Source: Alphaproteobacteria bacterium (GTDB taxonomy: Bacteria; Pseudomonadota; Alphaproteobacteria; Paracaedibacterales; CAIULA01). Taken from it: a DNA stretch of 34,390 nt. Below the pieces are notes generated by a model, which made no database searches, was not told the origin of the DNA, and was given only the letters and a program-made list of their open reading frames with translations. The DNA is taken from assembly GCA_019749935.1 (NCBI GenBank), contig JAIEPD010000029.1:1-34390 (forward strand), read 5' to 3'. Position 1 is the stretch's first letter. The number at the start of each line of letters is the position of its first letter. This document shows positions 15,738 to 24,496 of the stretch, piece after piece. Position numbers and translations under genes: made by a program.

Positions 15738-17432
15738 TTATTTCCTTTTTTCAGGTGGTTGTTGGTACTCGCTATAAAAGTTCAGAAAATCCTCACCCTG
15801 AGCGCCACCATCATAGTATTCTCCTGATTCTTCATCTTCATCGCCTCTGCCTTTTCTTTTTTTACTAGACTTCTTTTTGGGTTTGGGAGCCGTTGTAACG
15901 ACTGCAGAAGTGGAATCTTTTGTAGGTACAGATGTTGTTGCCACTGCTGTCAAGGGAGTTGTCAATTTTTGGATCTCAGCTTCTAAAATCATCATGATTT
16001 CAGGAACATCTATGTGGGGTAGGCCAGAAGCCAATACAATTAATTTTTCCCTGAATAGTGCCAATTTAGCTATTTTCTCGACGTCTGGTGATGCTGCATA
16101 AACTGGAATAACTTCTTTTAAATGATTAAAGGAATTTCTAATCATATCAGCGCCAAGGCCTTTTTCTGGTTCAATAAGAGAAACAGCATGAGTGTAATGA
16201 TCAAGAGCCTCACTCAAAAGGGATTCATCTCCTCCTAGTTGCGCTCTAAACCATCTTGCATCCCCCAGAAAAACTTCTATTGCAGCATTGCGATAAGAAA
16301 AAAGATTCTTAAAGCGATAGCTAGATATTTTGCTTAAGGTTATTTGAGAGGCTTCTAAAGATGGAACGGAAGATTTATGTCGGCCTTGGTGTAATTGCAT
16401 TTTACCTAAAACATATAAAGTATGAAGGAATGTTAATTCCCCCTCTTCGCCTGCCACATCTCCTAGGCCTTCTAGGTAAGTTATAATTTCATCATTTTGC
16501 TCTTGATCCCAAGCGAATTTCGTATGACCTTGCCATAATTTACGAATTCTTTCATCATACTTCTCTGCCTCTCCCCAAATTGATGCTGCTTCAGCAGATG
16601 AAACAAATTGATTTAAATAGTGATAAAAGTCGCCGGGCTTGCAGAATAAACCTTTTAGTTGTTTGTGTGGATACCATGAAATTCCCAGCTGTCTTAATTC
16701 TAAAAAGTTATTTAAAGCTTCGTAAGGGGTGCCAGCTAAAAGGTGTAAAACGGCCTGAACAGCATAGAGGCCAAGCCTTGAAAATTCGTCAATAGGGCCT
16801 TCTGTAGATTCATGGGCATTGACTCTGATAAGAAGGATATTTGCCAAATCTGATGCTTCTTTTGGCTTGCCACTTGCTAATTTTTCAACAATTGTTAAAA
16901 GCTCTTCGTTGATTGGTAGGCGAGGGGCAGGTTGTCCACTCAGCTTTAGTTCAAGTAAATCATCCAATGCTGGTAGAATCTCAGATTTCATAATACTTAT
17001 TTCTAGCCTATTAATTGCAGCTTGTGTGTTTGCGTCACCAATTTGCGAATTTTGATGCTCACCCAAACGGATAAATCCTGCAGGTGCGGTCGGTTGAGAT
17101 AAGGGTATGGCAAGATCTTCTGCATCATTTTTAATCACTTCAGTTATGTTTTGACCGGTTTTTACCTTTTTTCTAGGGTGCCCTAATTTTTTTTCATCAC
17201 TGTCTTTTGTGATTTCTGATATTGGTTCTAGGATTAACTTTGTTCCCATATGAACATAACCCGGCGCAGCAAAGGGTTTAGTCATTCTTTCTGGAGTCGT
17301 CTTCACACGTCGTAACTGCTTAGAGGTTGTTCCGGCCTCATCCTGGGAAGCATTTGCCGGTATAATAGAGCTGTTAGCAAGTAAAGCCATCATGCTGGTT
17401 GTTAAGATTTTAAAAGATGTTTTATGGATCAT
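15738..17432 (-). CDS. Large secreted hypothetical protein with NLS-like basic tail
   Basis: Not recognised. The 564-residue product has a signal peptide (hydrophobic core about residues 9-25, probable cleavage near PANA-S). A short motif occurs twice in the N-terminal part, G-[YF]-[VI]-x-[ML]-G at 58-63 and 119-124. Residues about 130-490 are mainly helical, with leucine and alanine spacing suggestive of TPR or other helical repeats. The C-terminus has a Thr/Val/Pro linker, a basic cluster PKPKKKSSKKRKGRG (about 514-528), an acidic DEDEESGE stretch and a Tyr/Gly-rich end. The Shine-Dalgarno AGAGG precedes the ATG. A signal peptide plus a eukaryotic-style nuclear-localisation-like motif suggests a host-directed protein, which is inference only. 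Confidence 0.85.
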   Translation of the reverse strand: MIHKTSFKILTTSMMALLANSSIIPANASQDEAGTTSKQLRRVKTTPERMTKPFAAPGYVHMGTKLILEPISEITKDSDEKKLGHPRKKVKTGQNITEVIKNDAEDLAIPLSQPTAPAGFIRLGEHQNSQIGDANTQAAINRLEISIMKSEILPALDDLLELKLSGQPAPRLPINEELLTIVEKLASGKPKEASDLANILLIRVNAHESTEGPIDEFSRLGLYAVQAVLHLLAGTPYEALNNFLELRQLGISWYPHKQLKGLFCKPGDFYHYLNQFVSSAEAASIWGEAEKYDERIRKLWQGHTKFAWDQEQNDEIITYLEGLGDVAGEEGELTFLHTLYVLGKMQLHQGRHKSSVPSLEASQITLSKISSYRFKNLFSYRNAAIEVFLGDARWFRAQLGGDESLLSEALDHYTHAVSLIEPEKGLGADMIRNSFNHLKEVIPVYAASPDVEKIAKLALFREKLIVLASGLPHIDVPEIMMILEAEIQKLTTPLTAVATTSVPTKDSTSAVVTTAPKPKKKSSKKRKGRGDEDEESGEYYDGGAQGEDFLNFYSEYQQPPEKRK

Positions 17433-17487
17433 TTGATACCTCTTGTGCTGAAATAGGGTAATATATTTATTTATTCAAAATACAAAA

Positions 17488-17538
17488 ACGTTAGATAGTG
17501 TTAATAACTTGCGTAAAAATACGCAAAACTATCAACGT
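17488..17538 (-). promoter_or_regulatory. Extended stem-loop upstream of the secreted 564-residue protein
   Basis: ACGTT-a-GATAGT pairs with ACTATCAACGT (one bulged A), enclosing a perfect TTGCGTA/TACGCAA hairpin with a 4-base loop. It lies 56-106 bp before the gene's ATG. The size and near-perfect pairing suggest an operator pair, a cruciform or a 5'-leader RNA structure. The rest of the gap 17433-17763 is AT-rich DNA plus a CTCACCGTC/GACGGTGAG hairpin (17650-17676) and the terminator at 17677-17725. Confidence 0.55.
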
Positions 17539-17676
17539 GATTTTTTGCAGATTGACATTAATGCTTTTTTATGGTGTTTTTCCGAAATTGGATCAAGGTG
17601 TTTTTTATTTTGAGCTGTGGAAGTTTTAATAGTTTTTACGACAGAACATCTCACCGTCTAAGGGGGTGACGGTGAG

Positions 17677-17725
17677 GAAAAGAAAAAGCGGTAAAAGAGA
17701 GTTTTTAAATACTCTTAATTACCGC
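17677..17725 (-). terminator. Intrinsic terminator of the 17764 gene
   Basis: Read on the minus strand, GCGGTAA and TTACCGC close a hairpin with an inner AGAGT/ACTCT pairing, followed by TTTTTCTTTT. It lies about 40 bp past the stop of the 166-residue secreted protein. Confidence 0.75.
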
Positions 17726-17763
17726 CTGCATTTTCTGATTTAATATTTGAGAAAAGTTACGAC

Positions 17764-18264
17764 TTACTTCTTTCCTTCATGATCGCTATCACTGTGATGA
17801 CCTACAGACGCGCTATCACTATGATCTGCAGGGGTGATTTTATTTTTCTCTGCAGGAGCTTCTATTAAAATATATTGGATTGTTTGAGCCAGATTGATTT
17901 TATCGTCGTGGTTATTGCCAACCTCAATTAGGATTCTTTTTGAAAGATGATTAACCAAATTTAAAGACGCATCGGGATCAATTTTACAAATGACTCTGGC
18001 GAGAATGGATGCGTACAAGGGATTATTTTCCTTCTCAAGCCTTTCCATAAGCATACCTGTTAATTTTGTAGTATTTTGCGGGTCAGATGTAAAAGATGAT
18101 TCTACAAGCTTCGCTAAAAGCAGCGTATTTCTCTCTGCTTCAAACTTTGCCTTAAGAGCATCAAAAGTCTCTGAGCTTGCAAATGCCGATCCACCCCATA
18201 AAAGACTTGTCAGCAGAAGGGCGCTAAGACATTTACCTATACGGCTTGATTTCGCTTGAGACAT
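17764..18264 (-). CDS. Secreted hypothetical protein with His/Asp-rich tail
   Basis: Unrecognised protein of 166 residues, started at the ATG at 18264 because AAAGGA lies 7 bases upstream; an ATG at 18282 would overlap that site. Signal peptide with positive n-region and hydrophobic LSALLLTSLLWGGSAFA, cleavage likely after AFA. The mature part is helical, followed by a C-terminal H-S-D-S-A-S-V-G-H-H-S-D-S-D-H-E tail. The tail arises from a near-perfect DNA direct repeat (CGCTATCACT[G/A]TGAT, twice near 17783 and 17811). The tail could bind metal. It is followed by a good terminator and is probably monocistronic. Confidence 0.78.
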   Translation of the reverse strand: MSQAKSSRIGKCLSALLLTSLLWGGSAFASSETFDALKAKFEAERNTLLLAKLVESSFTSDPQNTTKLTGMLMERLEKENNPLYASILARVICKIDPDASLNLVNHLSKRILIEVGNNHDDKINLAQTIQYILIEAPAEKNKITPADHSDSASVGHHSDSDHEGKK

Positions 18265-18557
18265 TTTTTGTTCCTTTATCATCTCTAAACAGAAAAAGTT
18301 TTAATTTAACTATTCTATATTTTATTTATTAATATTAAGTTAAATTTTAAAATGCGGTATGATTAATCAATGTTTAATGATCGGGAAATTTTTTGATTTT
18401 TTAAGAGAGGTGGGCGAGAAAGTTACCGTTCAGTAAGTTTTCTTGAGGAACTTCTGAATAAATTCTCTTGAGCCTATATAGAATAAGGTCTTGCCAGTTT
18501 AATATGTCCCGCCCTAAAACTAATCATATAGCCAATGAAAATGAAGATACCTGTTTT

Positions 18558-18768
18558 CTGGATCGCCATCCGCCACATTTTGCTCGCGGTCGCGATGACG
18601 CAATCTACTTTGTCATGGCGAGCAACGAAGTTGCGTGGCCATCCAGGTATTTTGAAGTGTATACCTATGATTCCCGGATTACCACGTCGCCTTTGGCTCC
18701 TCGTAATGACGAGGAATGCTGCGTCATGGCGAATCGCAAAGCCGCTTGGCAGTTGTGGGGATCCAGGA
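18558..18768. repeat. Array of GTCAT-type palindromic repeat arms
   Basis: A right arm at 18558-18600 (CTGGATCGCC to GCGATGACG), a full palindrome at 18611-18711 (GTCATGGCGAGCAACGAAG... to ...CTCCTCGTAATGAC) and a left arm at 18722-18768 (GTCATGGCGAATCGCAAAG to GGGGATCCAGG). The same family occurs at 33250-33331 and as a fragment at 368-385. Repeats of this general GTCATTGCGAGC...CAATCCAG form are common in Rickettsiales-like genomes. The 18283-18826 gap (about 540 bp) contains this array and otherwise AT-rich sequence with no gene I can support. Confidence 0.75.
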
Positions 18769-18826
18769 GGGTAAAGATTATTGATTTTAAAAGATGAGAA
18801 AATAAAGAGGGTTTAATTTTTAAGAT

Positions 18827-19618
18827 ATGTCACAGAATTTTGTTACTACGGAACACAAACTATATGCGCCAGTTGGTAAGTGTGTTTATTGTCAGAAAGA
18901 GAAACCCATCACAGAATTAACAGATGAGCATATAATTCCATATGGATTAGGAGGAAGACTTGTTCTTCCAAAAGCAAGTTGCTCAAGATGCCAAAGCGCA
19001 ACGAAAAAATTTGAAGATCACTGTTTAAGCAGAAAATTTGGTAACAATCGATTTTATATGGGAATTGGTAGTAGGAGTGGTAAAACTCGAACGACTGTTC
19101 CTATAGAAATAGTTAATAAGAAAGCTAAAGAAATAGCTCTAGATGATTTACCTGCAGTTCTTTTAATGTTTCATTTTCAGTGGATTCCTGGAATTTTATT
19201 AGGAGAAACACCTACTACAGAATTTGCAGGGAAAATTTGTGTTCGTCCTCTTCGCGATAATTTTAATGACTGTATTAATAAGTTAAATGGAAAACTAAAC
19301 TTAACCAAAGGTTTTAAAGCATTACCTTTTGGCAAAATGTTAGCTAAGATTGCTCATTCTTATGCAGTTGCAGAGCTTGGTATTGATGGATTCAAACCTC
19401 TCTTAAATAGTTTGATACAAGGTGCAGGACCTCTTTATCCGGCTCAGTTTATAGGAGGAAATCTTATTAAAGAGCCTGTAGGTAAAGAGCTCCATGAGCT
19501 TAGTATTGGATATAGTAATGACAAAAATGGGCGTAAATTTGTAGAAGTGAGAATTCACTTATTTGCTTCTTATGATATGCCCGTACATTATGTGGTGGTA
19601 GGAGAAGCTTTGACTTAA
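18827..19618 (+). CDS. Stand-alone HNH endonuclease-like protein
   Basis: A 263-residue protein whose first 60 residues form an HNH/zinc module: C19-x2-C22, the D33-E34-H35 core followed by IIPYGLGG, and C52-x2-C55 followed by a basic helix. The remaining 200 residues match nothing I recognise and carry no signal peptide. No methylase, restriction or homing-host gene is adjacent, so it does not look like part of a restriction-modification pair or an intron. Its stop is 4 bp from the rbfA stop (convergent), and repeat debris lies upstream. It may be a mobile or defence nuclease; the function is not established. Confidence 0.75.
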   Translation: MSQNFVTTEHKLYAPVGKCVYCQKEKPITELTDEHIIPYGLGGRLVLPKASCSRCQSATKKFEDHCLSRKFGNNRFYMGIGSRSGKTRTTVPIEIVNKKAKEIALDDLPAVLLMFHFQWIPGILLGETPTTEFAGKICVRPLRDNFNDCINKLNGKLNLTKGFKALPFGKMLAKIAHSYAVAELGIDGFKPLLNSLIQGAGPLYPAQFIGGNLIKEPVGKELHELSIGYSNDKNGRKFVEVRIHLFASYDMPVHYVVVGEALT

Positions 19619-19622
19619 AAAG

Positions 19623-20027
19623 CTACCCTTCAATCTTCCGAAACAAATCGTCAATTTTCTTATTAGCCTCAAAGGCTAAATCGATTTGAAAGCTTAGTTT
19701 GGGCACAACACGAAGTTGCAGTTTTTTGGATAACTCTTTTCTGAAATAACCGGCAGAGGCCTTTAGAAAGGCAATGGTTTCTTCTTGATGCTCGCCACCC
19801 AGTGGCATGACATACAGGGTTGCGTGCTTTAGATCAGGAGATACCTTGATATCCGTAATTGTGACCGTAGCTGGCAAAGTCATCAATTCGCCGTCTTCTG
19901 TATAAAGAGGAGGGACATCCCCCCGCATTAAAACAGACGATACATAAAAACGGATCTCTTGCGCCACGCGTTCTTGACGGTGGCTGGGGGCCTTGCTCGG
20001 GACAAACAGATTAAGGGACTTAGTCAT
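19623..20027 (-). CDS. rbfA: 30S ribosome-binding factor A
   Basis: Small KH-like ribosome assembly factor of 134 residues, with the RQERVAQEIRFYVSSVL N-terminus, the ITDIKVSPDLKHATLYVMPLG core and the Q-L-R-x-V-P-x-L-S-F-Q-I-D C-terminal motif. It is last in rimP-nusA-infB-rbfA. Its Shine-Dalgarno (GAAGGG, 4 bases before ATG) lies within the end of the palindromic element E2. No truB follows; the next gene is the convergent HNH gene. Confidence 0.96.
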   Translation of the reverse strand: MTKSLNLFVPSKAPSHRQERVAQEIRFYVSSVLMRGDVPPLYTEDGELMTLPATVTITDIKVSPDLKHATLYVMPLGGEHQEETIAFLKASAGYFRKELSKKLQLRVVPKLSFQIDLAFEANKKIDDLFRKIEG

Positions 20028-20028
20028 A

Positions 20029-20154
20029 ATACCCTTCGCCTTTCAAAATACCAGTTCGTCGGACCTCAAAATCAACTGTTGCGCATGTATTATCTATACA
20101 TTTACGCCCCTTGACCTTTGTCCTCCTGCTGGTCTTTTGAAATTCATCGGGTAC
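20029..20154 (-). repeat. Palindromic element copy E2, between infB and rbfA
   Basis: A 126-bp element with 26-bp inverted ends (19 of 26 match), homologous along its length to E1. On the minus strand it is open for all 42 codons, beginning V-P-D-E-F-Q-K-T-S-R-R-T-K and ending R-R-T-G-I-L-K-G-E-G-Y. The arm tips differ from E1 (ACCAG/CTGGT against ATCTG/CAGAT) yet still pair. It occupies nearly all of the 145-bp gap between infB and rbfA and ends 1 bp from the rbfA ATG. Confidence 0.85.
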
Positions 20155-20172
20155 AAACATTGCTATCCGCCT

Positions 20173-22839
20173 TTACAACTGACGCGCAATAGATTCAAGT
20201 TCAAAACATTCAATCATGTCGCCCACGCGGATGTCATGATAGTTTTCAAATGCCATACCGCATTCATAGCTTTCTTTGACTTCTTTGACTTCGTCCTTAA
20301 AGCGTTTCAATGTTTTCAGATCGCCTTCATGGATAACCACGTTATCACGCAGCAAGCGAACCTTTGATCCGCGTTTGACAACACCTTCGGTAACGTAACA
20401 ACCCGCAATTTTTCCAACGCGCGTGATGTTGAACACGTCTCTGATCTCAGCTGTGCCAAGGTATTTCTCGCGAACTGTTGGCGCCAACATACCGCCCATG
20501 ATGGCTTTCATATCATCGAGGACATCGTAAATAATGGAATAGTATCTAATTTCAACGCCATCTCTTTTCGCCATTTCGCGGGCTTGTGGGTTGGCACGAA
20601 CGTTAAAGCCGATGATAATACCGCCAGACGCTCTGGCAAGGGTTACATCGCTCTCGTTAATACCACCCACAGCACCATGAAGGACACGGGCTGTGACCTC
20701 AGCTGTTGCAAACTTAGAAAGACTGGATGAAATCGCTTCTAGAGATCCTTGAACGTCTGTTTTGATAACCAGTGGCAATTCACGCGCTTCACCGGCTGCA
20801 ATCTTAGACATCATTTGTTCCATTGAACCGCGGGCTGAAGCTACAGCTACATTTTCCCGTTTTCTATGTTGACGGTATGCTGTGATTTCACGGGCTTTGT
20901 TTTCGTTTTCAACCACAAAGAATTCATCACCTGCCGATGGCATACCATTAAAGCCTAAGACTTCAACTGGCATTGCAGGCGTAACTTCTTTAATGGGCTG
21001 TCCATGATCGTTCACAAGGGCTCTAACACGGCCCCACTCAGTGCCGGCTACAAACAGATCGCCCACACGAAGGGTTCCGCGTTGAATCAAAACGGTGGCA
21101 ACAGTACCACGGCCTTTGTCCATTTTAGCTTCGACAACAACGCCGCTGGCGGTGCGATTTGGATTCGCTTTAAGATCTAAAACTTCGGCCTGCAACAGGA
21201 TAGTTTCTTCTAATTTTTCAAGGTTAAGGCGTTGTTTCGCTGAAACTTCAACGCTCATGACTTCGCCGCCGTATTCTTCGAGTACGATGCCATGTTGTAA
21301 TAGCTCATTACGCACCTTATCGGGATTAGCTTCAGGTTTGTCCATTTTGTTAATGGCAACAACCATCGGTACTTTAGCTGCGGTTGCGTGGTTAATAGCT
21401 TCTAGGGTTTGTTCCATAATACCATCATCTGCTGCAACAACTAGCACGACAATGTCAGTAACGTTTGCACCGCGAGCACGCATTTCGCTGAACGCGGCGT
21501 GACCAGGGGTGTCGATAAAGGTAATTTTTTGTCCCGATTTCATGGTTACCTGATAGGCACCAATATGTTGGGTAATGCCGCCTGCTTCTCCGCTGACAAT
21601 GTCTGTTTGACGCAAAGCATCCAGAAGCGAGGTTTTTCCATGATCCACGTGACCCATAACGGTAACAACCGGGGCCCTTGGGTACATGTCTTCTGCAGCA
21701 TCAGCATCACCGCCAAGGCCAAGTTCAATGTCCGAATCAGCAACACGCTTGAATTTGTGACCAAATTCAGTGCAAAGAAGTTCCGCTGTGTCCGCATCAA
21801 TCATCTGGTTAATGGTGACCATTGTTCCCAGTTTCATTAATGCTTTAATAACGTCGGCTCCTCTGACGGCCATACGGTTAGCAAGTTCACCCACAGAAAT
21901 GGTCTCAGGAATGGTAACTTCTCTGATAATTTTCTGTTGTTCTTGATCGTGTCCTTGCATTTTATGCTTTTGACGAGCACGTTTCATGGCGGCTATAGAG
22001 CGGGTGCGTTCTTCTCCGCCGTCATTGTCCAAAACTTTGGTGAGAATATTTCTATGTAATTTTCTGGGAGCCTCAACAGTTTTGCGAACGGCTCCTAGTA
22101 ATTTCTTGGTTTCTGCTCCACCTCGAACGGCTTTTCTTTGAGCTGCTCCCTCATCCTCTAAATCCACATCAACATGTTTTTCGTGTTTCGGAGATTGAGC
22201 ATGATGCGATTTTTGAGGAAGATCTTCAATCGGCATTTCAGCAGGGATGGTTGGCTTTGTTAAGCTTGTTTTTGATGGGCCGTAGCTAGAAGCCCTTAGA
22301 ATAATGGGGGTAACCTGTTCGTGAGGTTTCTTTTTTACTTCTTGTGTTTTAACAGGGGCAGATTTTTGTTTTTCAGAAGGCTTAGGAGCAGAAGATTTGC
22401 TTTCTTCAGGGAAAGGGGAGTCTTGCTCTTTAGACTGAACTTCTTCAACTGTCTCGGCTTTTTCTTCTTCTTCAACTTGTTCTAATAATGAAGGCTGAAG
22501 TTCCTGCTCTGTAACGTTTGTACGCAAAGCTTCTTGAACAGCTTTAAATCTTGTTTCAAGTTCACCATGCGTTAGACGTTTCAAGGTCGCTGAATCAGAT
22601 GGTTCGCCAAAGACGGCTTGTTGATCACTAACTGGCTTGTCAGCCGCTTTCTCTCCAAGAGGAATTCGTTTGCGTTTGACTTCGACTTCAACTGTCTTTG
22701 AGCGACCATGTGAAAAGCTTTGCCTAACTTGGTCTTTCTCAGGTACTTTTTTAAGCTCTAACTTTTTACTTAAAGTTAGAGTCTTTTTTTGACCTTCTTC
22801 AGTTCCAGTTGGATTCTTAGGATCCGTTTTTTCCGTCAT
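20173..22839 (-). CDS. infB: Translation initiation factor IF-2
   Basis: GTPase that delivers initiator tRNA to the 30S subunit. The 888-residue protein opens with an alphaproteobacterial-type charged N-terminal region (about 1-300, rich in Glu, Lys and Pro). The IF-2 N-terminal fold and the GTPase domain follow: G1 GHVDHGKT near residue 395, G3 DTPGHAAF and G4 [10 protein letters not shown]. The C-terminal beta-barrel and initiator-tRNA-binding domains are complete, ending in [17 protein letters not shown]. Its start is 50 bp after nusA, with no ylxR gene between them. Confidence 0.98.
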   Translation of the reverse strand: MTEKTDPKNPTGTEEGQKKTLTLSKKLELKKVPEKDQVRQSFSHGRSKTVEVEVKRKRIPLGEKAADKPVSDQQAVFGEPSDSATLKRLTHGELETRFKAVQEALRTNVTEQELQPSLLEQVEEEEKAETVEEVQSKEQDSPFPEESKSSAPKPSEKQKSAPVKTQEVKKKPHEQVTPIILRASSYGPSKTSLTKPTIPAEMPIEDLPQKSHHAQSPKHEKHVDVDLEDEGAAQRKAVRGGAETKKLLGAVRKTVEAPRKLHRNILTKVLDNDGGEERTRSIAAMKRARQKHKMQGHDQEQQKIIREVTIPETISVGELANRMAVRGADVIKALMKLGTMVTINQMIDADTAELLCTEFGHKFKRVADSDIELGLGGDADAAEDMYPRAPVVTVMGHVDHGKTSLLDALRQTDIVSGEAGGITQHIGAYQVTMKSGQKITFIDTPGHAAFSEMRARGANVTDIVVLVVAADDGIMEQTLEAINHATAAKVPMVVAINKMDKPEANPDKVRNELLQHGIVLEEYGGEVMSVEVSAKQRLNLEKLEETILLQAEVLDLKANPNRTASGVVVEAKMDKGRGTVATVLIQRGTLRVGDLFVAGTEWGRVRALVNDHGQPIKEVTPAMPVEVLGFNGMPSAGDEFFVVENENKAREITAYRQHRKRENVAVASARGSMEQMMSKIAAGEARELPLVIKTDVQGSLEAISSSLSKFATAEVTARVLHGAVGGINESDVTLARASGGIIIGFNVRANPQAREMAKRDGVEIRYYSIIYDVLDDMKAIMGGMLAPTVREKYLGTAEIRDVFNITRVGKIAGCYVTEGVVKRGSKVRLLRDNVVIHEGDLKTLKRFKDEVKEVKESYECGMAFENYHDIRVGDMIECFELESIARQL

Positions 22840-22889
22840 TCTTTCTTCTTACTTTCATGCTAAGTTAGCGAATTCATGCATTTTCAGAT

Positions 22890-24428
22890 TCAAACCTCAG
22901 ATTCAAACCAATGTGCGCGCGCTGCCATAATTACTTTATTTGCATCTTCTAGAGATAAAGCATCTTTACCTGAAATGTCTAATAGTTCATCACCTGATAA
23001 TTCAGCCAAATCATCTAAGGTTTTGATTTTTGCATCCAGAAGTTTTGAAAAGACAGCTGGATTTAAGCCTTCTACAGCTAATAAATCAGCAGCCATACCC
23101 GCGTCTTTGCATTTTTTCAAAATATCCTGATCTCTTTTTGCAATATATTGACGGGCTCTGTTTTGAAGCTCTTGAGCAATTTCATCATCAAAGCCTTCAA
23201 TATTTGAAAATTCAGAAATATCGAGATAGGCAATTTCCTCAATTTTTGAAAACCCTTCTGCAGCTAAAAGCTGAGCGATCATTTCATCAACATCAAGGGC
23301 GTCTATAAATAATTGACAACGGTTGACGTTCTCTTCTGAACGACGAGCGATTTCATCAGCCTCGGTCATAATATCTATGTTCCAACCGGTCAACTGAGAA
23401 GCAAGGCGAACGTTTTGACCTCTTCTACCAATAGCAAGACTGAGTTGATCTTCGGCGACAACAACGTCAACACGTTTGGATTCTTCGTCAATAACAACTT
23501 TCATGATTTCTGCAGGTGCTAATGCGTTAACAACAAAGGTTGCCGGATTTGCTGACCAAAGGATGATGTCAACTTTCTCGCCCTGCAGTTCGTTTACAAC
23601 AGCCTGAACGCGTGTGCCGCGCATACCAACGCAAGCACCAACAGGATCAATGCTTGGGTCTTGGGTGTAAACAGCAAATTTTGCGCGGCTGCCTGGATCA
23701 CGAGCAACGGCTTTGACTTCGATGATGCCATCATAAATTTCAGGCACTTCTTGTTCGAAAAGTTTTGCCATAAATTGAGGGTGCGTTCTTGACAGCGCAA
23801 CCATTGGGCCTCTGGCATCTGGTTTTAAATCAGCGATTAAAACACGCACCCTGTCACCAACGCGGAATGTTTCTCTTGGGATAAGGTCTTCACGACGTAA
23901 AACGCCTTCGCCGCGGCCAATGTCTAAAACGACATTTCCAAATTCGACACGCTTTACAAGGCCGCTAATGATTTCATTAATACGGTCTTTGAATTCTTCG
24001 AATTGGTGGAGGCGTTCTGCGTCTCTGACTTTTTGAACAATAACCTGACGCGCGCTTTGAGCAGCAACACGACCGAATTCAATCGGGGGTAAAGTTTCAC
24101 TAAGCTCATCACCAACCTCTGCATGAGGTTCTTGCAGTTTCGCTTCTTCAAGAGAGATTTGGGTTAAGTTCTCAGCTGCATCTTCAACAACAACACGAAC
24201 TCTATGAATGGAAACTTCACCACTATTACGATCAATTGCTGCCCTGATGTCGTGCTCAAATCCGTATTTCGCTTTCCCTGCCTTTTGAATGGCTTGCTCC
24301 ATGGCAGATAAAACTTCTTCCCTTTCAATACCTTTTTCACGCGCAACAACTTCGGCAACCTGAAGTAATTCGTGGCGCGGCTGATTAAGAGGGGATGATT
24401 CTACGGGTTTTATCTTTCTGCTAGCCAA
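22890..24428 (-). CDS. nusA: Transcription termination/antitermination factor NusA
   Basis: RNA polymerase-binding elongation factor of 512 residues. It has the N-terminal RNAP-binding domain, an S1 domain (GLVKRVEFGNVVLDIGRGEGVLRREDLIP), two KH domains (GACVGMRGTRVQAVVNEL and LAIGRRGQNVRLASQLTGW) and C-terminal helix-hairpin-helix acidic repeats as in other proteobacteria. The start is TTG with AAAGGA upstream, a choice supported by alignment to the family N-terminus. It sits between rimP and infB. Confidence 0.97.
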   Translation of the reverse strand: MASRKIKPVESSPLNQPRHELLQVAEVVAREKGIEREEVLSAMEQAIQKAGKAKYGFEHDIRAAIDRNSGEVSIHRVRVVVEDAAENLTQISLEEAKLQEPHAEVGDELSETLPPIEFGRVAAQSARQVIVQKVRDAERLHQFEEFKDRINEIISGLVKRVEFGNVVLDIGRGEGVLRREDLIPRETFRVGDRVRVLIADLKPDARGPMVALSRTHPQFMAKLFEQEVPEIYDGIIEVKAVARDPGSRAKFAVYTQDPSIDPVGACVGMRGTRVQAVVNELQGEKVDIILWSANPATFVVNALAPAEIMKVVIDEESKRVDVVVAEDQLSLAIGRRGQNVRLASQLTGWNIDIMTEADEIARRSEENVNRCQLFIDALDVDEMIAQLLAAEGFSKIEEIAYLDISEFSNIEGFDDEIAQELQNRARQYIAKRDQDILKKCKDAGMAADLLAVEGLNPAVFSKLLDAKIKTLDDLAELSGDELLDISGKDALSLEDANKVIMAARAHWFESEV

Positions 24429-24496
24429 GGTTCGTGTCCTTTATCATTATCATGAATGGTTAAAAAATTTATTCTCTTTATCGTCTTTATAGTCGA

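Noticed and set aside
17650-17676. CTCACCGTC/GACGGTGAG hairpin as a terminator
   Set aside because: The stem is strong but no U-run follows on either strand in the right direction; the terminator at 17677-17725 is the better call.
18468-18797. Plus-strand ORF of 109 codons
   Set aside because: It is made largely of GTCAT-type repeat arms with low-quality protein sequence and no ribosome site.
18827-19618. Restriction-modification or homing-endonuclease system
   Set aside because: No methyltransferase, intron, intein or host gene is interrupted nearby.
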